A stretch of DNA of 64,000 bases from Cohnella kolymensis (GCF_000829465.1 NZ_JXAL01000028.1:37169-101168), one strand, 5' to 3'; shown: positions 27,232-37,520, counted from the first letter of the stretch. Translations and numbers: made by a program. Notes: generated by a model not told the origin, from the sequence alone.

Positions 27232-28149
27232 TTGCCGACAGCTGCTGTTGTAGGCGGAGGATCGCTGGGCATGCTGCTGGCTGGCCGCCTCGCCGCCTCG
27301 GGATGCGATACGGAGTTATGGACAAGAACAAGCGAGCAAGCGGCCAGGATCAATTCCGAAGGGCTGACTGTTGAAAGTGAGACAGGACAAGCCGTTATCC
27401 GGGCAGAGGTGAAAGCCGTTCCGATCAACGAGGCGGCATTTTTTAAGAACGGTCCTATTCTATTGGCGTTGAAACAGACTGCGCTGACTCCCGATTTTTT
27501 GGAACGGTTCGCAAGAATTGTGCCTGACGACGCCACCGTGGCGCTGTTTCAGAATGGAATCGGGCATGTCGAGAAGCTGCAGCTGGCATTGCCGGGAAGA
27601 AATTTGGTGGTTGCCATTACAACGGAAGCGGCGCAGCGCATCGACTCCGTTACCGTGCGTCATACGGGCAGAGGGGAGACCCGGCTCGGTAACGTCACGG
27701 AGGATTCCGGAGGACACGATCAGGACTTGGAGGATTTGCTGAAACAGGCAGGATTTTCCGTTTCACTGTCGAAACAAGTGAGGGAAGCGATGCTGCGCAA
27801 ATTGCTCATTAATGCGGTGATCAATCCGCTGACGGCCATTTTGCGGGTGAAGAACGGGGAGCTTACGCAGTCGCCGGAACGGCTGCATTTGATGAAAGCT
27901 TTATTTCTCGAAACATATGAAATTCTAACACCTCACGGTTTGGGCGATGAAGCTGAACTGTGGAACCATGTATTGCAAGTGTGCGACGCGACCAAAGCGA
28001 ATCGATCATCCATGCTGCAGGATGTTTCCTTACATAAAGAGACGGAGATTGAATCCATTAACGGTCAGATTTGCCGGCTGGCGAGCGAGCAAGGGAAACC
28101 GGCTCCGTGGAATACAGCGGTGACCACACTTGTGAAAGCAGTCGATTAA
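27232..28149 (+). CDS. panE: 2-dehydropantoate 2-reductase
   Basis: Reduces ketopantoate with NADPH in pantothenate/CoA synthesis. The 305-residue product opens with the Rossmann loop AAVVGGGSLGMLLAGRLA, then ILLALKQTAL, TVALFQNGIGHVEKL and a C-terminal helical domain with catalytic-type KLLINAVINPLTAIL and DATKANRSSMLQDV. The TTG at 27232 is preferred because GAGGAGGGAG lies just upstream. The Rossmann motif VGGGSLG has G for the usual A in GxGAxG but is otherwise normal. The DUF3397 gene follows 18 bases later. Confidence 0.88.
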   Translation: MPTAAVVGGGSLGMLLAGRLAASGCDTELWTRTSEQAARINSEGLTVESETGQAVIRAEVKAVPINEAAFFKNGPILLALKQTALTPDFLERFARIVPDDATVALFQNGIGHVEKLQLALPGRNLVVAITTEAAQRIDSVTVRHTGRGETRLGNVTEDSGGHDQDLEDLLKQAGFSVSLSKQVREAMLRKLLINAVINPLTAILRVKNGELTQSPERLHLMKALFLETYEILTPHGLGDEAELWNHVLQVCDATKANRSSMLQDVSLHKETEIESINGQICRLASEQGKPAPWNTAVTTLVKAVD

Positions 28150-28167
28150 ATCAGGGGAGAGTATACG

Positions 28168-28566
28168 ATGAGTGCGTTTTGGGGGTCGCTCGTTCACGCA
28201 TACGCGTTCTTGGCCGTTGTGCCAGTAATCCCGTTCCTTGTAGTCTATTGGATCGTGAAAGCGCGCGGCGGTGACCGCAAAAAAGCCATACGTGCGGCAA
28301 TTGACGTCACGAACGCTTTTCTCATCGGCTGCGTCGCCATGCTGCTGAACCGCCGGCTCAGTACGGACTTCGGCCTTTATTTCATCATACTGCTGCTGCT
28401 CATAGGCGGAGGGCTTATCGGGAACGCGCAGAATCGAATCCGCGGAAAAGTGGATACGGGCAAGCTGGTGCGCGGAGTGTGGAGGCTCACTTTTTTCCTG
28501 ATGGGAATCATGTACTTGCTGCTGATGTCTTTGGAAATCATTCTCCCGCCCGACGTGAAATCATAG
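28168..28566 (+). CDS. DUF3397 membrane protein
   Basis: A 132-residue protein with four predicted membrane segments (AYAFLAVVPVIPFLVVYWIV; AFLIGCVAMLL; LYFIILLLLIGGGLIGNA; GVWRLTFFLMGIMYLLLM). Proteins of this type sit next to panE and bshC in Bacillales. Function unknown. The ATG at 28168 follows AGGGGAG. A terminator closes the rsfA-panE block. Confidence 0.75.
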   Translation: MSAFWGSLVHAYAFLAVVPVIPFLVVYWIVKARGGDRKKAIRAAIDVTNAFLIGCVAMLLNRRLSTDFGLYFIILLLLIGGGLIGNAQNRIRGKVDTGKLVRGVWRLTFFLMGIMYLLLMSLEIILPPDVKS

Positions 28567-28590
28567 GAATCCTATATAGGCTTGGCGCGT

Positions 28591-28624
28591 AAAGCAACCT
28601 GCGGTTTTCGGGGTTGCTTTTTTG
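28591..28624 (+). terminator. Terminator after the DUF3397 gene
   Basis: AAAGCAACC (28591-28599) pairs with GGTTGCTTT (28612-28620), then TTT. Confidence 0.85.
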
Positions 28625-28728
28625 TTTTTCGTGGAATCATAGGAAAAAAAGTCCTGTAGTTCAATTGTCCTATAAAAGGTATAATCGAAAGCACCACTAT
28701 TCTACTCGACAAAGGGGCTATACACATC

Positions 28729-30387
28729 ATGCGCAAAACGTGGTTATTCGTTCTTGCTCTCGTTCTTGTAGCAGGAACCGTGCTCGCAGGCTGCGGCGCG
28801 AAAAATAAAGAGAACGGATCCGGCAGCGGAGCCGCTGAGCAGGTATTCAACATGAACCTGTCAACCGAGCCGCCAAGCTGATCCCGCACTCGCTCAAGAC
28901 TCCATATCGTTCACCGTCCTGACGGGAATGTATGAGGCTTGACCCGCCAGGATCCGGACGGCAAAATCGTTCCGGGTGTGGCAGAAAAATGGGATATTTC
29001 CGATGACCAGAAAACATACACTTTCCATCTTCGGAAAGACGCAAAATGGTCGAACGGCGATCCTGTAACGGCACATGACTTCGAATATGCCTGGAAACGC
29101 GTGTTGAGCCCGGATCTCAATCCTGCTTCTCCTTACGCTTACCAGCTGTACTATGTCAAAAACGCTCAAAACTATAATATTGCAGCGGACAACCCGAACC
29201 ATGTGAAGGATCCGAACCAAGTCGGCGTGAAAGCACTGGACGATAACACGCTGGAAGTTCAGTTGGAAAACCCTACGCCGTACTTCTTGTCCATCGTTTC
29301 CTTCTGGACGACGTTCCCTGTGCACAAATCCGCCAAGGATAACGCGGCATGGGCGGCCGAAGCGAAAACGATCGTTTCGAACGGTCCGTTCAAAATCGCC
29401 AGCTGGAAACACAGCAACGAGATTGATCTTGTGGCCAATGAACATTACTACGCTAAAGACGAAATCAAGCTGAAAAAAGTGCACTTCGTGATGGTTGCCA
29501 ACGCAAGCACCGAACTGCAAATGTACAAAAAAGGGCAATTGAGCTTCGCCGGCTTCCCGACCGGAGAAATTCCAACGGAACAGATCGATGTTCTGAAAAA
29601 GACCAACAAGGACGAGCTCCGCATTCAACCGACTGCAGGCACGTACTATTACAACATGAACAACACCAAGCCTCCGTTTGACAATGTCAACGTCCGCAAA
29701 GCTTTTGCGATGGCTGTTGACCGCGATCTCTTGGTGAAAAAAGTGACCAAAGGCGGACAAGCTCCTGCGTTCGGCTTCGTACCGCCAAGCATCTTGGGCG
29801 AAAAAGACTCCTTCCGTAAGGAACATTCGGAACAAGATTTCTTCAAAGAGGATGCCGCGCAAGCGAAGCAGCTTCTCGCGCAAGGCTTGAAGGAAAAAGG
29901 CATGAGCAAGATGCCTGCCGTAACGCTGACGATCAATGAAGGTACAGGCCATAAGAAACTGGCCGAAGCGATCGCTGATATGTGGCGCAAAAAATCTGGG
30001 CGTTGAAGTGAAGATTCAGACGCAGGAATGGAAAGTGTTCCTGAAAAACCGCCAAAACCTGCAGTATGATATCGCCCGTGCCGGATGGTCTGCGGACTAT
30101 AACGATCCGATGACGTTCGTCGATCTGTTCACGTCCAAAGGCGGCAACAACGATACAGGCTTTAAAAACGCTCAGTATGACGATCTCGTCAAACAAGCGT
30201 ATGCAACTGCCGATCAGAAAAAGCGGATGGAATTGATGGCGCAAGCGAGAAAATTCTCATCCAGGACAACATGGCGATCTTGCCGCTGTATTACTACACC
30301 GGCGTACACTTGGTCAAACCGGAAGTTCAGAACATTGTGATGGACTACCAAGGTCAAGTAAACTTCACGCGTGCTTTTGTGAAATAA
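28729..30387 (+). CDS. oppA: Oligopeptide ABC transporter substrate-binding lipoprotein (OppA type), frame broken at four sites
   Basis: Family-5 solute-binding lipoprotein, 552 residues after repair. It begins with a signal peptide and lipobox (VLVAGTVLAGCGAK). Recognisable blocks are IVPGVAEKWDISDDQKTYTF, FEYAWKRVLSPDLNP, VSNGPFKIASWKH, RKAFAMAVDRDLLVKKVTKG and ARAGWSADYNDPMTFVDLF. Indels: an extra base (or two missing) at about 28875-28878, a missing G at 28936, an extra A in the six-A run 29989-29994 and a missing G near 30245. Each repair joins two conserved segments. A TATAAT lies at 28680-28685. First gene of the opp operon; the four permease and ATPase genes are intact. Confidence 0.87.
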
Positions 30388-30406
30388 CAAGCAGTGGAAT
30401 TGCAGG

Positions 30407-30449
30407 CGGGATATTTCTTGGGCCGGGCCCGGGAATATCCCGTTTTTTT
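30407..30449 (+). terminator. Terminator/attenuator between oppA and oppB
   Basis: CGGGATATT (30407-30415) pairs with AATATCCCG (30434-30442), an inner GGGC-GCCC stem, then seven T. Leaky termination here would give more OppA than permease, a common arrangement. Confidence 0.85.
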
Positions 30450-30542
30450 CTTGTTCTGGTAATATCTTTGAATGGAACCGAAAGCGTATTCCCTTTTACA
30501 ATTAACGGGTGATCTGTAAATCCAGAAAGGAATTGATGGGCT

Positions 30543-31478
30543 GTGGCGCGTTATTTTATCGGGAAGTTCGTATCCCTGCTTTTTTCATTATTCATTCTCG
30601 CCACGGTTACGTTTTTCCTTATGAAAGCTATACCGGGCGATCCTTTTACGGCCGAGAAGGCCGTGCCGCCTGAAATATTGGCGAAGCTGAACGCCTTTTA
30701 CGGTTTGGACAAGCCAATCTGGCAGCAATACATTACGTATTTGCAGAACCTGTTGAATTTCGATTTGGGCATGTCGATGCGGAGCCAATACCAGACGGTA
30801 TCGGGCATTATTGCCGATTCGTTTATTTACAGCTTGCAATTAGGGCTGATTGCAGTCGTGGTCTCCGTCATCATCGGCGTGGCTTTGGGCTTGCTTGCGG
30901 CACTGTATTATCGTAAATGGATCGACACGGCCGCTATGATCGTGGCCGTGCTGGGCGTCTCCGTGCCAAGCTTCGTTGTTGCAGCGTTCATTCAGGAATG
31001 GATCGGCAATAAGCTGGACCTGTTGAACCCGGCAGGCTTGAACGGCCCGGCGGACTTCATTATGCCTGTCATTGCGCTGTCCGCTTTGCCTGTCGCATTC
31101 ATTGCGCGGCTTACCCGTTCCTCGATGCTGGAGGTGCTGACGGCGGACTTCGTGAAGACTGCCAAATCCAAAGGCTTGCGTCAGCAGGTGATCATTATCC
31201 GCCATGCGCTGCGCAATGGCATAATGCCTGTCGTTACGTATCTGGGGCCGATGACGGCGAACGTCGTTACGGGCTCGGTGATCGTCGAGCAAATATTCGG
31301 CATTCCGGGGCTTGGACCCCAATTCGTTACGAGTGTTTCCAACCGTGACTATACGCTTATTATGGGCATTACGCTTTTCTATGCGGTTATTCTCATGATT
31401 GCGCGGTTGTTGACGGACATCGCTTACGCTTTTATCGACCCTCGCATTGAACTTACCAATAGGAAGGAGGCCGCATGA
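30543..31478 (+). CDS. oppB: Oligopeptide ABC transporter permease OppB
   Basis: Inner-membrane permease of 311 residues with six membrane segments: one N-terminal (LLFSLFILATVTFFLMKAI), then a periplasmic loop with IPGDPFTAEKAVPPEILAKL typical of OppB/DppB, and the BPD-type core with the EAA-like coupling helix TAKSKGLRQQVIIIRHALRN. The GTG at 30543 follows AAAGGA. Overlaps oppC by 4 bases. Second gene of the operon; forms the channel with OppC. Confidence 0.93.
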   Translation: MARYFIGKFVSLLFSLFILATVTFFLMKAIPGDPFTAEKAVPPEILAKLNAFYGLDKPIWQQYITYLQNLLNFDLGMSMRSQYQTVSGIIADSFIYSLQLGLIAVVVSVIIGVALGLLAALYYRKWIDTAAMIVAVLGVSVPSFVVAAFIQEWIGNKLDLLNPAGLNGPADFIMPVIALSALPVAFIARLTRSSMLEVLTADFVKTAKSKGLRQQVIIIRHALRNGIMPVVTYLGPMTANVVTGSVIVEQIFGIPGLGPQFVTSVSNRDYTLIMGITLFYAVILMIARLLTDIAYAFIDPRIELTNRKEAA

Positions 31479-32410
31479 TGTCGGAACGAAGCAACACAAA
31501 AGAACTGACGAAAGAGCTGTTTCGGAAACTGACCGTACGGCCGCCTGCCGATGTGGTGCTGGGTGAAAGCGTGCCGATATGGCGCGACGTATGGCGCAGG
31601 CTTCGTTCCAACCGGGCAGCGATGGCCGGTCTTGTTTTCATGATCATTGTCGTTGTCATGGCCATTATCGGTCCTATGATTTCTCCTCACGATTATTGGA
31701 CGAACAGCTTGGAGCATACGAACGAGCCTCCTTCCGGAGAGTATTGGTTCGGCACGGACGATCTTGGCCGCGATATGTTCTCGCGTGTCTGGATGGGAGC
31801 CCGGATTTCTCTTATCGTGGGCTTGGCCGCAGCGGCACTGGATTTGATTCTGGGAGTCATCTACGGCGGCATCATGGGTTATGTAGGCGGACGTACGGAT
31901 GAAGTGATGAACAAAGCATCGGAAATCCTGTATGCCATTCCGTATTTGCTCGTCGTTATTCTTCTGCTCGTCGTGATGGAGCCGAGCATGTGGACGATTA
32001 TCCTGGCGCTGGCCGTAACCGGCTGGATTAACATGAGCTGGATCGTCCGGGGACAAATCATGCAGCTCAAAAATCAGGAGTATGTGCTCGCGGCGCGTTC
32101 GATGGGTGCCGGCGGCTCGCGAATTTTGTTCCGCCATCTGATTCCGAATACTCTGGGACCGATTATCGTCACGATCACCCTGACGGTGCCGTCCGCTATT
32201 TTCGCAGAAGCGTTCCTGAGCTTCCTCGGTTTGGGCGTCCAATCTCCTGCCGCTTCGCTCGGTACGATGATTAACGACGCTTTGGACAGCTGGACGATCT
32301 TTCCGTGGCAAATGATGTTCCCCGCAGTATTGATCAGCTTGACCATGCTTGCATTTAACGTCTTCGGAGACGGATTGCGCGATGCGTTCGATCCCAAGAC
32401 ACGAAAATAA
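31475..32410 (+). CDS. oppC: Oligopeptide ABC transporter permease OppC
   Basis: 311 residues: a cytoplasmic N-terminal leader, then VWRRLRSNRAAMAGLVFMII entering the first membrane segment, the OppC signature GTDDLGRDMFSRVWMGARIS, and the coupling helix ARSMGAGGSRILFRHLIPN. Six membrane segments in all. ATG at 31475 overlaps the oppB stop; AAGGAGG lies at 31462. Partner of OppB. Confidence 0.93.
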   Translation: MMSERSNTKELTKELFRKLTVRPPADVVLGESVPIWRDVWRRLRSNRAAMAGLVFMIIVVVMAIIGPMISPHDYWTNSLEHTNEPPSGEYWFGTDDLGRDMFSRVWMGARISLIVGLAAAALDLILGVIYGGIMGYVGGRTDEVMNKASEILYAIPYLLVVILLLVVMEPSMWTIILALAVTGWINMSWIVRGQIMQLKNQEYVLAARSMGAGGSRILFRHLIPNTLGPIIVTITLTVPSAIFAEAFLSFLGLGVQSPAASLGTMINDALDSWTIFPWQMMFPAVLISLTMLAFNVFGDGLRDAFDPKTRK

Positions 32411-32440
32411 ATATAAATTTAGGAAACAGGGGGTGACGAA

Positions 32441-33439
32441 ATGGAGAATATGCTTTCCGTATCGGATTTGCACGTGTCTTTCCGCGCTCGCGGGGGAGAG
32501 GTTCAGGCCGTTCGCGGCGTCAGCTTCGAGGTGAAGCCCGGCGAAGCGGTTGCCATTGTCGGGGAATCCGGCTCAGGCAAAAGCGTAACGGCGCAGAGCA
32601 TCATGCGGCTGCTTGCCAGCCCGCCTTCCTATGTGAAGCAGGGAAGCATCGAATTCATGGGCCGGGATTTGCTGCGGCTCTCGGATAAAGAGATGGAGAG
32701 CGTCCGGGGTAAAGATATCGGCATGATTTTTCAGGATCCGATGACCTCCCTGAATCCGACGATGACTATCGGACGGCAGATTACCGAAGGCTTGATCAAG
32801 CACCAGGGTCTTAGCCGTTCAGCTGCCAAAGCACGTGCCGTCGAGCTGCTCTCTCTGGTAGGCATTCCGAATCCGGAAGCCCGCTACAGCCAGTATCCGC
32901 ACTCCTTCTCGGGAGGGATGCGCCAACGGGCCATGATTGCGATCGCATTGTCCTGCAATCCGGCACTGCTAATAGCGGACGAGCCGACAACGGCGCTTGA
33001 TGTCACGATACAGGCTCAAATTCTGAACTTGATGAAAGATTTACAGAAGCGGCTCGGCACATCGATCATTCTGATCACACATGATCTTGGAGTCGTATCG
33101 GAAGTGTGCGACAGAGTCATTGTCATGTACGCAGGACAAGTGGTGGAGACAGGGACGAAAGAGGAAATTTTCCGCAGTCCCCAGCATCCTTACACCCGCG
33201 GATTGATTCGCTCCATGCCGCACCTCGATCAGCCGAAGCACGAGAAGCTGATCCCGATTCCAGGATCGCCTCCGGATATGCTTCAGCCGCCTGCAGGCTG
33301 CGCCTTCTGCTCACGTTGTGAGCACGCGATGGAGGTTTGCCTCAATAACGACCCTGAGCTGCTCAAAGTCGGGGAGAGCGGCCAGCAGGCGAAATGCTGG
33401 CTTCACCATCCGCTTGCCAAGGAGGTGCAACAAGCATGA
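32441..33439 (+). CDS. oppD: Oligopeptide ABC transporter ATP-binding protein OppD
   Basis: 332-residue ATPase. Walker [14 protein letters not shown]-loop [14 protein letters not shown], signature [16 protein letters not shown], Walker [15 protein letters not shown], switch histidine in [13 protein letters not shown]. The C-terminal oligopeptide-transporter extension has the cysteine cluster [14 protein letters not shown], which in relatives binds an iron-sulfur cluster. ATG at 32441 after AGGGGGTGA; overlaps oppF by 4 bases. Confidence 0.95.
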   Translation: MENMLSVSDLHVSFRARGGEVQAVRGVSFEVKPGEAVAIVGESGSGKSVTAQSIMRLLASPPSYVKQGSIEFMGRDLLRLSDKEMESVRGKDIGMIFQDPMTSLNPTMTIGRQITEGLIKHQGLSRSAAKARAVELLSLVGIPNPEARYSQYPHSFSGGMRQRAMIAIALSCNPALLIADEPTTALDVTIQAQILNLMKDLQKRLGTSIILITHDLGVVSEVCDRVIVMYAGQVVETGTKEEIFRSPQHPYTRGLIRSMPHLDQPKHEKLIPIPGSPPDMLQPPAGCAFCSRCEHAMEVCLNNDPELLKVGESGQQAKCWLHHPLAKEVQQA

Positions 33440-34416
33440 GCACCTTAAACGTGAAGAAATCGGCGGGCCCTCTGCTGGAAGTAAACGGGCTAAGCAAGCA
33501 TTTCTCAGTCGGCAAAGGCCAGACTTTGAAAGCCGTCAACGATTTGTCCCTGACCGTGCAAGCGGGTGAAACCCTTGGCGTCGTCGGTGAATCCGGATGC
33601 GGGAAATCGACGGCCGGACGGACCATTCTTCGCTTGTATGAGCCGACTGCAGGGGAGACCAAATTTGAGGGCACGAACATTTACAAGTTAAAAGGTTCAA
33701 AGCTAAAGGCGATGCGCCGGGAGATGGCCATGATTTTCCAAGATCCGTACGCTTCCCTTAACCCGCGGTTCTCAGTCGCCGATATTATCGCCGAACCTCT
33801 TGATATCCACGGCCTTGCCGGAAGCTCCAAAGAGCGGAAGAAAAAGGTCGAGTCGCTGCTCGAAATGGTCGGCTTGCGTGCGGAGCACGCGAACCGCTTC
33901 CCGCATGAGTTCTCCGGCGGACAGCGGCAACGGATCGGGATTGCCCGCGCTCTGGCGGTAAATCCGAAGTTTATCGTCTGCGACGAAGCGATCTCGGCAT
34001 TGGACGTTTCCATTCAGGCTCAAGTTGTGAACCTGCTGCAGGAGCTTCAGGATTCGCTCGGGTTAACGTATCTCTTTATCGCGCATGATCTGTCTATGGT
34101 CAAGCATATCAGCGACCGGGTCGCCGTTATGTATTTGGGTCACCTGGTAGAGCTGGCGGACAGCGAAGATTTGTATGCCGATCCGCGTCATCCTTATACG
34201 CAGGCGCTGTTGTCCGCGATTCCCTCAGTGGAAACCGGCACAGAGCAGCCTAAGGAACGCATCGTGCTGACCGGCGATCTGCCAAGCCCGATTAACCCGC
34301 CGAGCGGCTGTCCGTTCCGTACGCGCTGCCCGCTCGCAACAGAGAAATGCGCTGCCCAAATGCCGGAATTCCGTGAAGTTTCCAAAGGACACTGGGCTGC
34401 TTGCCATTACGCGTAA
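33436..34416 (+). CDS. oppF: Oligopeptide ABC transporter ATP-binding protein OppF
   Basis: 326-residue second ATPase of the transporter. Walker [14 protein letters not shown]-loop [14 protein letters not shown], signature [16 protein letters not shown], Walker [27 protein letters not shown], and a C-terminal cysteine motif ([15 protein letters not shown]). ATG at 33436 overlaps the oppD stop (ATGA) with GGAGGTG upstream. The terminator at 34424 closes the operon. Confidence 0.95.
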   Translation: MSTLNVKKSAGPLLEVNGLSKHFSVGKGQTLKAVNDLSLTVQAGETLGVVGESGCGKSTAGRTILRLYEPTAGETKFEGTNIYKLKGSKLKAMRREMAMIFQDPYASLNPRFSVADIIAEPLDIHGLAGSSKERKKKVESLLEMVGLRAEHANRFPHEFSGGQRQRIGIARALAVNPKFIVCDEAISALDVSIQAQVVNLLQELQDSLGLTYLFIAHDLSMVKHISDRVAVMYLGHLVELADSEDLYADPRHPYTQALLSAIPSVETGTEQPKERIVLTGDLPSPINPPSGCPFRTRCPLATEKCAAQMPEFREVSKGHWAACHYA

Positions 34417-34423
34417 AACCGTC

Positions 34424-34459
34424 AAAACCGTTTAAAGCAATTGCTTTAAGCGGTTTTTT
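34424..34459 (+). terminator. Terminator after the opp operon
   Basis: AAAACCG and TTTAAAGC pair with GCTTTAA and CGGTTTT around an AATT loop; TTTTTT follows. Confidence 0.88.
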
Positions 34460-34473
34460 CACGTTTTATTGCT

Positions 34474-34502
34474 TTGACGCAGTTTCTGCACTTGTGTAAA
34501 AT
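34474..34502 (+). promoter_or_regulatory. Sigma-A promoter of bshC
   Basis: TTGACG (34474-34479), 17-base spacer, TAAAAT (34497-34502). The predicted transcript starts near 34509, so the earlier in-frame GTG/ATG at 34508/34511 could hardly be used, which supports the TTG start at 34544. Confidence 0.75.
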
Positions 34503-34543
34503 CAAACGTGATGGCATTTCGACAGATCGGGGGAACTTTCCCG

Positions 34544-36186
34544 TTGAACATTGCACCGTTAATAGAAACGAACACAACCTCCTTAGCCGAACGTTATCGG
34601 CTGGGAGATAAGACGGCATGTGAGCTTTTCGGCTTACATCCGTCTCAGGAAGAGCATTGGAAGCGGAGAGCCGCTTTTCTGGACGACACGGGATCGGCTC
34701 GCGCCGACCGCTATTCACTCGCTCAAGCACTTGGCGTTTATCAAACGAAGCTGCCTTATTACCCTCAAGCGGAGCAATCCCTGAGACGGCTCGCGGAGCC
34801 GGGCAGCCTCGTTGTCGTCGGCGGACAGCAGGCCGGATTGTTCGGCGGAGCGCTGATGATCTACTATAAGGCGCTGACGGTTATCCAGACGGCGCAATAT
34901 GCGGAGAAGCTGCTGGGCCGGCCGTCGTGCCTGTCTTCTGGATCGCAGGAGAAGACCACGATTTTGATGAGGCGAACAACGTCAACATTCAATCGGCCGA
35001 CGGCAGCGTGAAGAGAATCCGCATCGAGCGTCCGGCGGGCCCTCGGCTGGCAGTAAGCAGAACGGCGCTTACAGCGGAGCACTGGAGTCAGGCGCTGCAG
35101 GAGCTTGCCGCGCAGCTGCCGGACACGGAATTCAAGCCGGCCCTGCTGGAACGGCTGCAAAGTCACGTTTCAGATGCGCCTACGTTAAGCTTGGCCTTTG
35201 CCCGTTTGCTTGCCGATTGGTTCGGCAGCCAGGGACTCGTGCTGATGGACGCGGATGATCCGAATGTCCGGGCTCTAGAAGGACCGATGTTTAGGGATTT
35301 GATCCAAAGCAACGATGACCTAGAACAAGCGCTGAGAACCGGAGAAAGCCGGGTGACGGAGCGGGGATTTCCGCTGCAAGCCGAAACGGCGCCGGGAAGC
35401 GCGAATTTATTTTTGCATCATGAACAAGGCCGGCTGCTGCTCTTTAAGGAAAATGGAGTTTTTACAGACCGCAGGGGCTATGTGGCGTTAACCGCCGAGG
35501 AAATGCTGGAGCTGACGGAGAGTGCACCTGACCGGCTGAGTACGAATGCGCTCACAAGGCCGTTAATGCAAGACTACTTATTTCCTGTGATCGCCTCCGT
35601 CCTGGGACCGTCTGAACTCGCTTATTGGGGAGTGCTCGGGCCGGCATTTGCCCAATTCAATATGTCTTTGCCGATTCTGGTTCCGCGTCAATCGTTCACT
35701 TATCTGGAACATAATGTGGCGAAGCTGCTGGACAAATATCGTTTGTCCGTGGAAGAGGCAATGTCAGAATGGGAGCAGCGGAGAGCGCAGTGGCTGAACA
35801 TGCAGGACCAATGGAATCTCGAAGGACAATTTCAGCAAGCGAGAACTCAATTTGTAGATTTATATACGCCCGTGATGGAGACGGTATCGTCTATGCAGCC
35901 CGGGCTTGCCAAGTTGGCCGAGAACAACCGGGATAAAATTTTGGAGCAAATCGCTTACCTGGAATCCCGTTCTCTGGAGGCACTGGCCCAGAAGCATGAA
36001 GCGTCTCTTCGGCAGTGGGATCGGATTCACGCGGCTCTTTCCCCTTTGGAGAAGCCTCAGGAAAGGGTTTACGGCGCCGTTCATTACTGGAATCGTTACG
36101 GATTGCAGTGGCTGGCGGGGTGGACCGAAGTTCCCTATGAGGTGACCGGCGGGCATCGGCTCGTACAAGGATTGGCTTCTTCATAG
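34544..36186 (+). CDS. bshC: Bacillithiol biosynthesis cysteine-adding enzyme BshC, frame broken once
   Basis: Adds cysteine to glucosaminyl-malate in the last step of bacillithiol synthesis. About 547 residues after one G is restored near 34918-34925, where GRP must continue VVPVFWIAGEDHDFDEANNV. Family features: VVGGQQAGLFGGALMIYYKA, the GEDHDFDE motif, FLHHEQGRLLLF, a coiled coil (RRAQWLNMQDQWNLEGQFQQ to the SLEALAQKHEASLRQ segment) and VYGAVHYWNRYG-LQWL near the end. TTG at 34544 follows TCGGGGGA. Its place between the panE block and mraZ is conserved in Bacillales. Adenosylhomocysteinase follows 22 bases later. Confidence 0.9.
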
Positions 36187-36208
36187 AATGAAGTGGAGGA
36201 ACGACAAG

Positions 36209-37471
36209 ATGAAAACAACTTTGCAAAGTATCGTCCGCGATCCGTCGCTGGCGCCGGAAGGAAAGCTCAAAATCGACTGGGTCCAAGCCCATATGCCGGT
36301 ACTGAACCGTATTCGGGAACAGTTCGAGCGCGATCAGCCTTTCAAAGGGCTGCGTGTCGCAATATCGCTTCATTTGGAAGCCAAAACGGCTTATCTCGCA
36401 AAAGTGGTACAAGCGGGAGGAGCAGAGGTTGTCATTACAGGCAGCAACCCGCTGTCGACGCAAGATGATGTCTGTGCCGCGCTTGTAGAAGACGGTATTG
36501 CCGTTTATGCCAAATACAATCCCGACCCTCAGGAATACAAGGAATTACTGGTCAAAACTTTGGAGACAAAGCCGGATCTGATTATTGACGACGGTGGAGA
36601 CCTTGTGTCCATCCTTCACTCCGAGCGGCAAGATTTGATCGGCAAGATCCGCGGCGGCGCAGAGGAGACCACAACCGGTATTCTGCGCTTGAAAGCCATG
36701 GAGAAGGACGGCTCGCTGAAATTCCCGATGGTTGCCGTCAACGATGCCTATTGCAAATATCTTTTCGATAACCGTTACGGTACGGGTCAGTCCGTCTGGG
36801 ACGGCATTAACCGTACGACCAACCTCGTGGTTGCGGGCAAGACCGTTGTCGTCAACGGATACGGATGGTGCGGTAAAGGCGTAGCCATGCGGGCAAAAGG
36901 ATTGGGCGCAAACGTAGTCGTAACCGAAGTTGACGCGATTCGAGCGGTGGAAGCGTACATGGATGGCTTTACGGTACTGTCCATGGATGAAGCGGCAAAG
37001 GTCGGAGAGTTTTTCGTCACCGTCACCGGCAACAAGGATGTCATCCGGGGCGAGCATATCGCGAACATGAAAGACGGAGCCATCCTCTCCAATGCCGGTC
37101 ATTTCGACGTCGAGGTGAACTTGGTAGAGCTGGCCGCTATGTCCGTCTCCAAACGAACTGTGCGCCGCAACATTGAGGAATATCAATTGAAGGATGGCCG
37201 CAAGATTTACGTTCTGGCGGAAGGCCGCCTCGTGAACCTGGCCGCCGGCGACGGACACCCTGCAGAGATTATGGATATGACATTCGCCCTGCAAGCTCTG
37301 TCCCTCCGATACGTCAACGATAACTACGAAAAAATCGGCAGCCACGTCGTCAACGTCCCTTATGAGTTGGATGAACAGGTAGCCCGCACAAAGCTGGAAG
37401 CACTCGGCATCCGCATTGACTCATTATCCCAACAGCAAAAAGATTACCTGGACAGCTGGACCGCCCATTGA
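36209..37471 (+). CDS. ahcY: Adenosylhomocysteinase (S-adenosylhomocysteine hydrolase)
   Basis: NAD-dependent enzyme that splits S-adenosylhomocysteine into adenosine and homocysteine. 420 residues, the compact form without the plant/proteobacterial insertion. Seen: VAISLHLEAKTAYLAKVVQA, GSNPLSTQDDVCAALVE, IIDDGGDLVSILH, GAEETTTGILRLKAM, FPMVAVNDAYCKYLFDNRYG, the NAD loop VVVNGYGWCGKGVAMRAKG and NAGHFDVEV. The C-terminal lysine/tyrosine tail of classical enzymes is altered (DYLDSWTAH). ATG 36209 follows GTGGAGGA. Most Bacillota use the Pfs/LuxS route instead. Base hydrolysed (adenosine or inosine) cannot be decided. Terminator follows. Confidence 0.92.
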   Translation: MKTTLQSIVRDPSLAPEGKLKIDWVQAHMPVLNRIREQFERDQPFKGLRVAISLHLEAKTAYLAKVVQAGGAEVVITGSNPLSTQDDVCAALVEDGIAVYAKYNPDPQEYKELLVKTLETKPDLIIDDGGDLVSILHSERQDLIGKIRGGAEETTTGILRLKAMEKDGSLKFPMVAVNDAYCKYLFDNRYGTGQSVWDGINRTTNLVVAGKTVVVNGYGWCGKGVAMRAKGLGANVVVTEVDAIRAVEAYMDGFTVLSMDEAAKVGEFFVTVTGNKDVIRGEHIANMKDGAILSNAGHFDVEVNLVELAAMSVSKRTVRRNIEEYQLKDGRKIYVLAEGRLVNLAAGDGHPAEIMDMTFALQALSLRYVNDNYEKIGSHVVNVPYELDEQVARTKLEALGIRIDSLSQQQKDYLDSWTAH

Positions 37472-37486
37472 GGCTGGCTGCCCCCG

Positions 37487-37520
37487 AATCCCGCTCGCTT
37501 AACCGCGAAGCGGGATTTCT
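37487..37520 (+). terminator. Terminator after ahcY
   Basis: AATCCCGCT (37487-37495) pairs with AGCGGGATT (37509-37517), then TCTTT. Confidence 0.85.

Noticed and set aside
28894..29952. 352-codon open frame antisense to oppA
   Set aside because: The plus strand encodes clear OppA motifs throughout; the antisense frame has no recognisable features.
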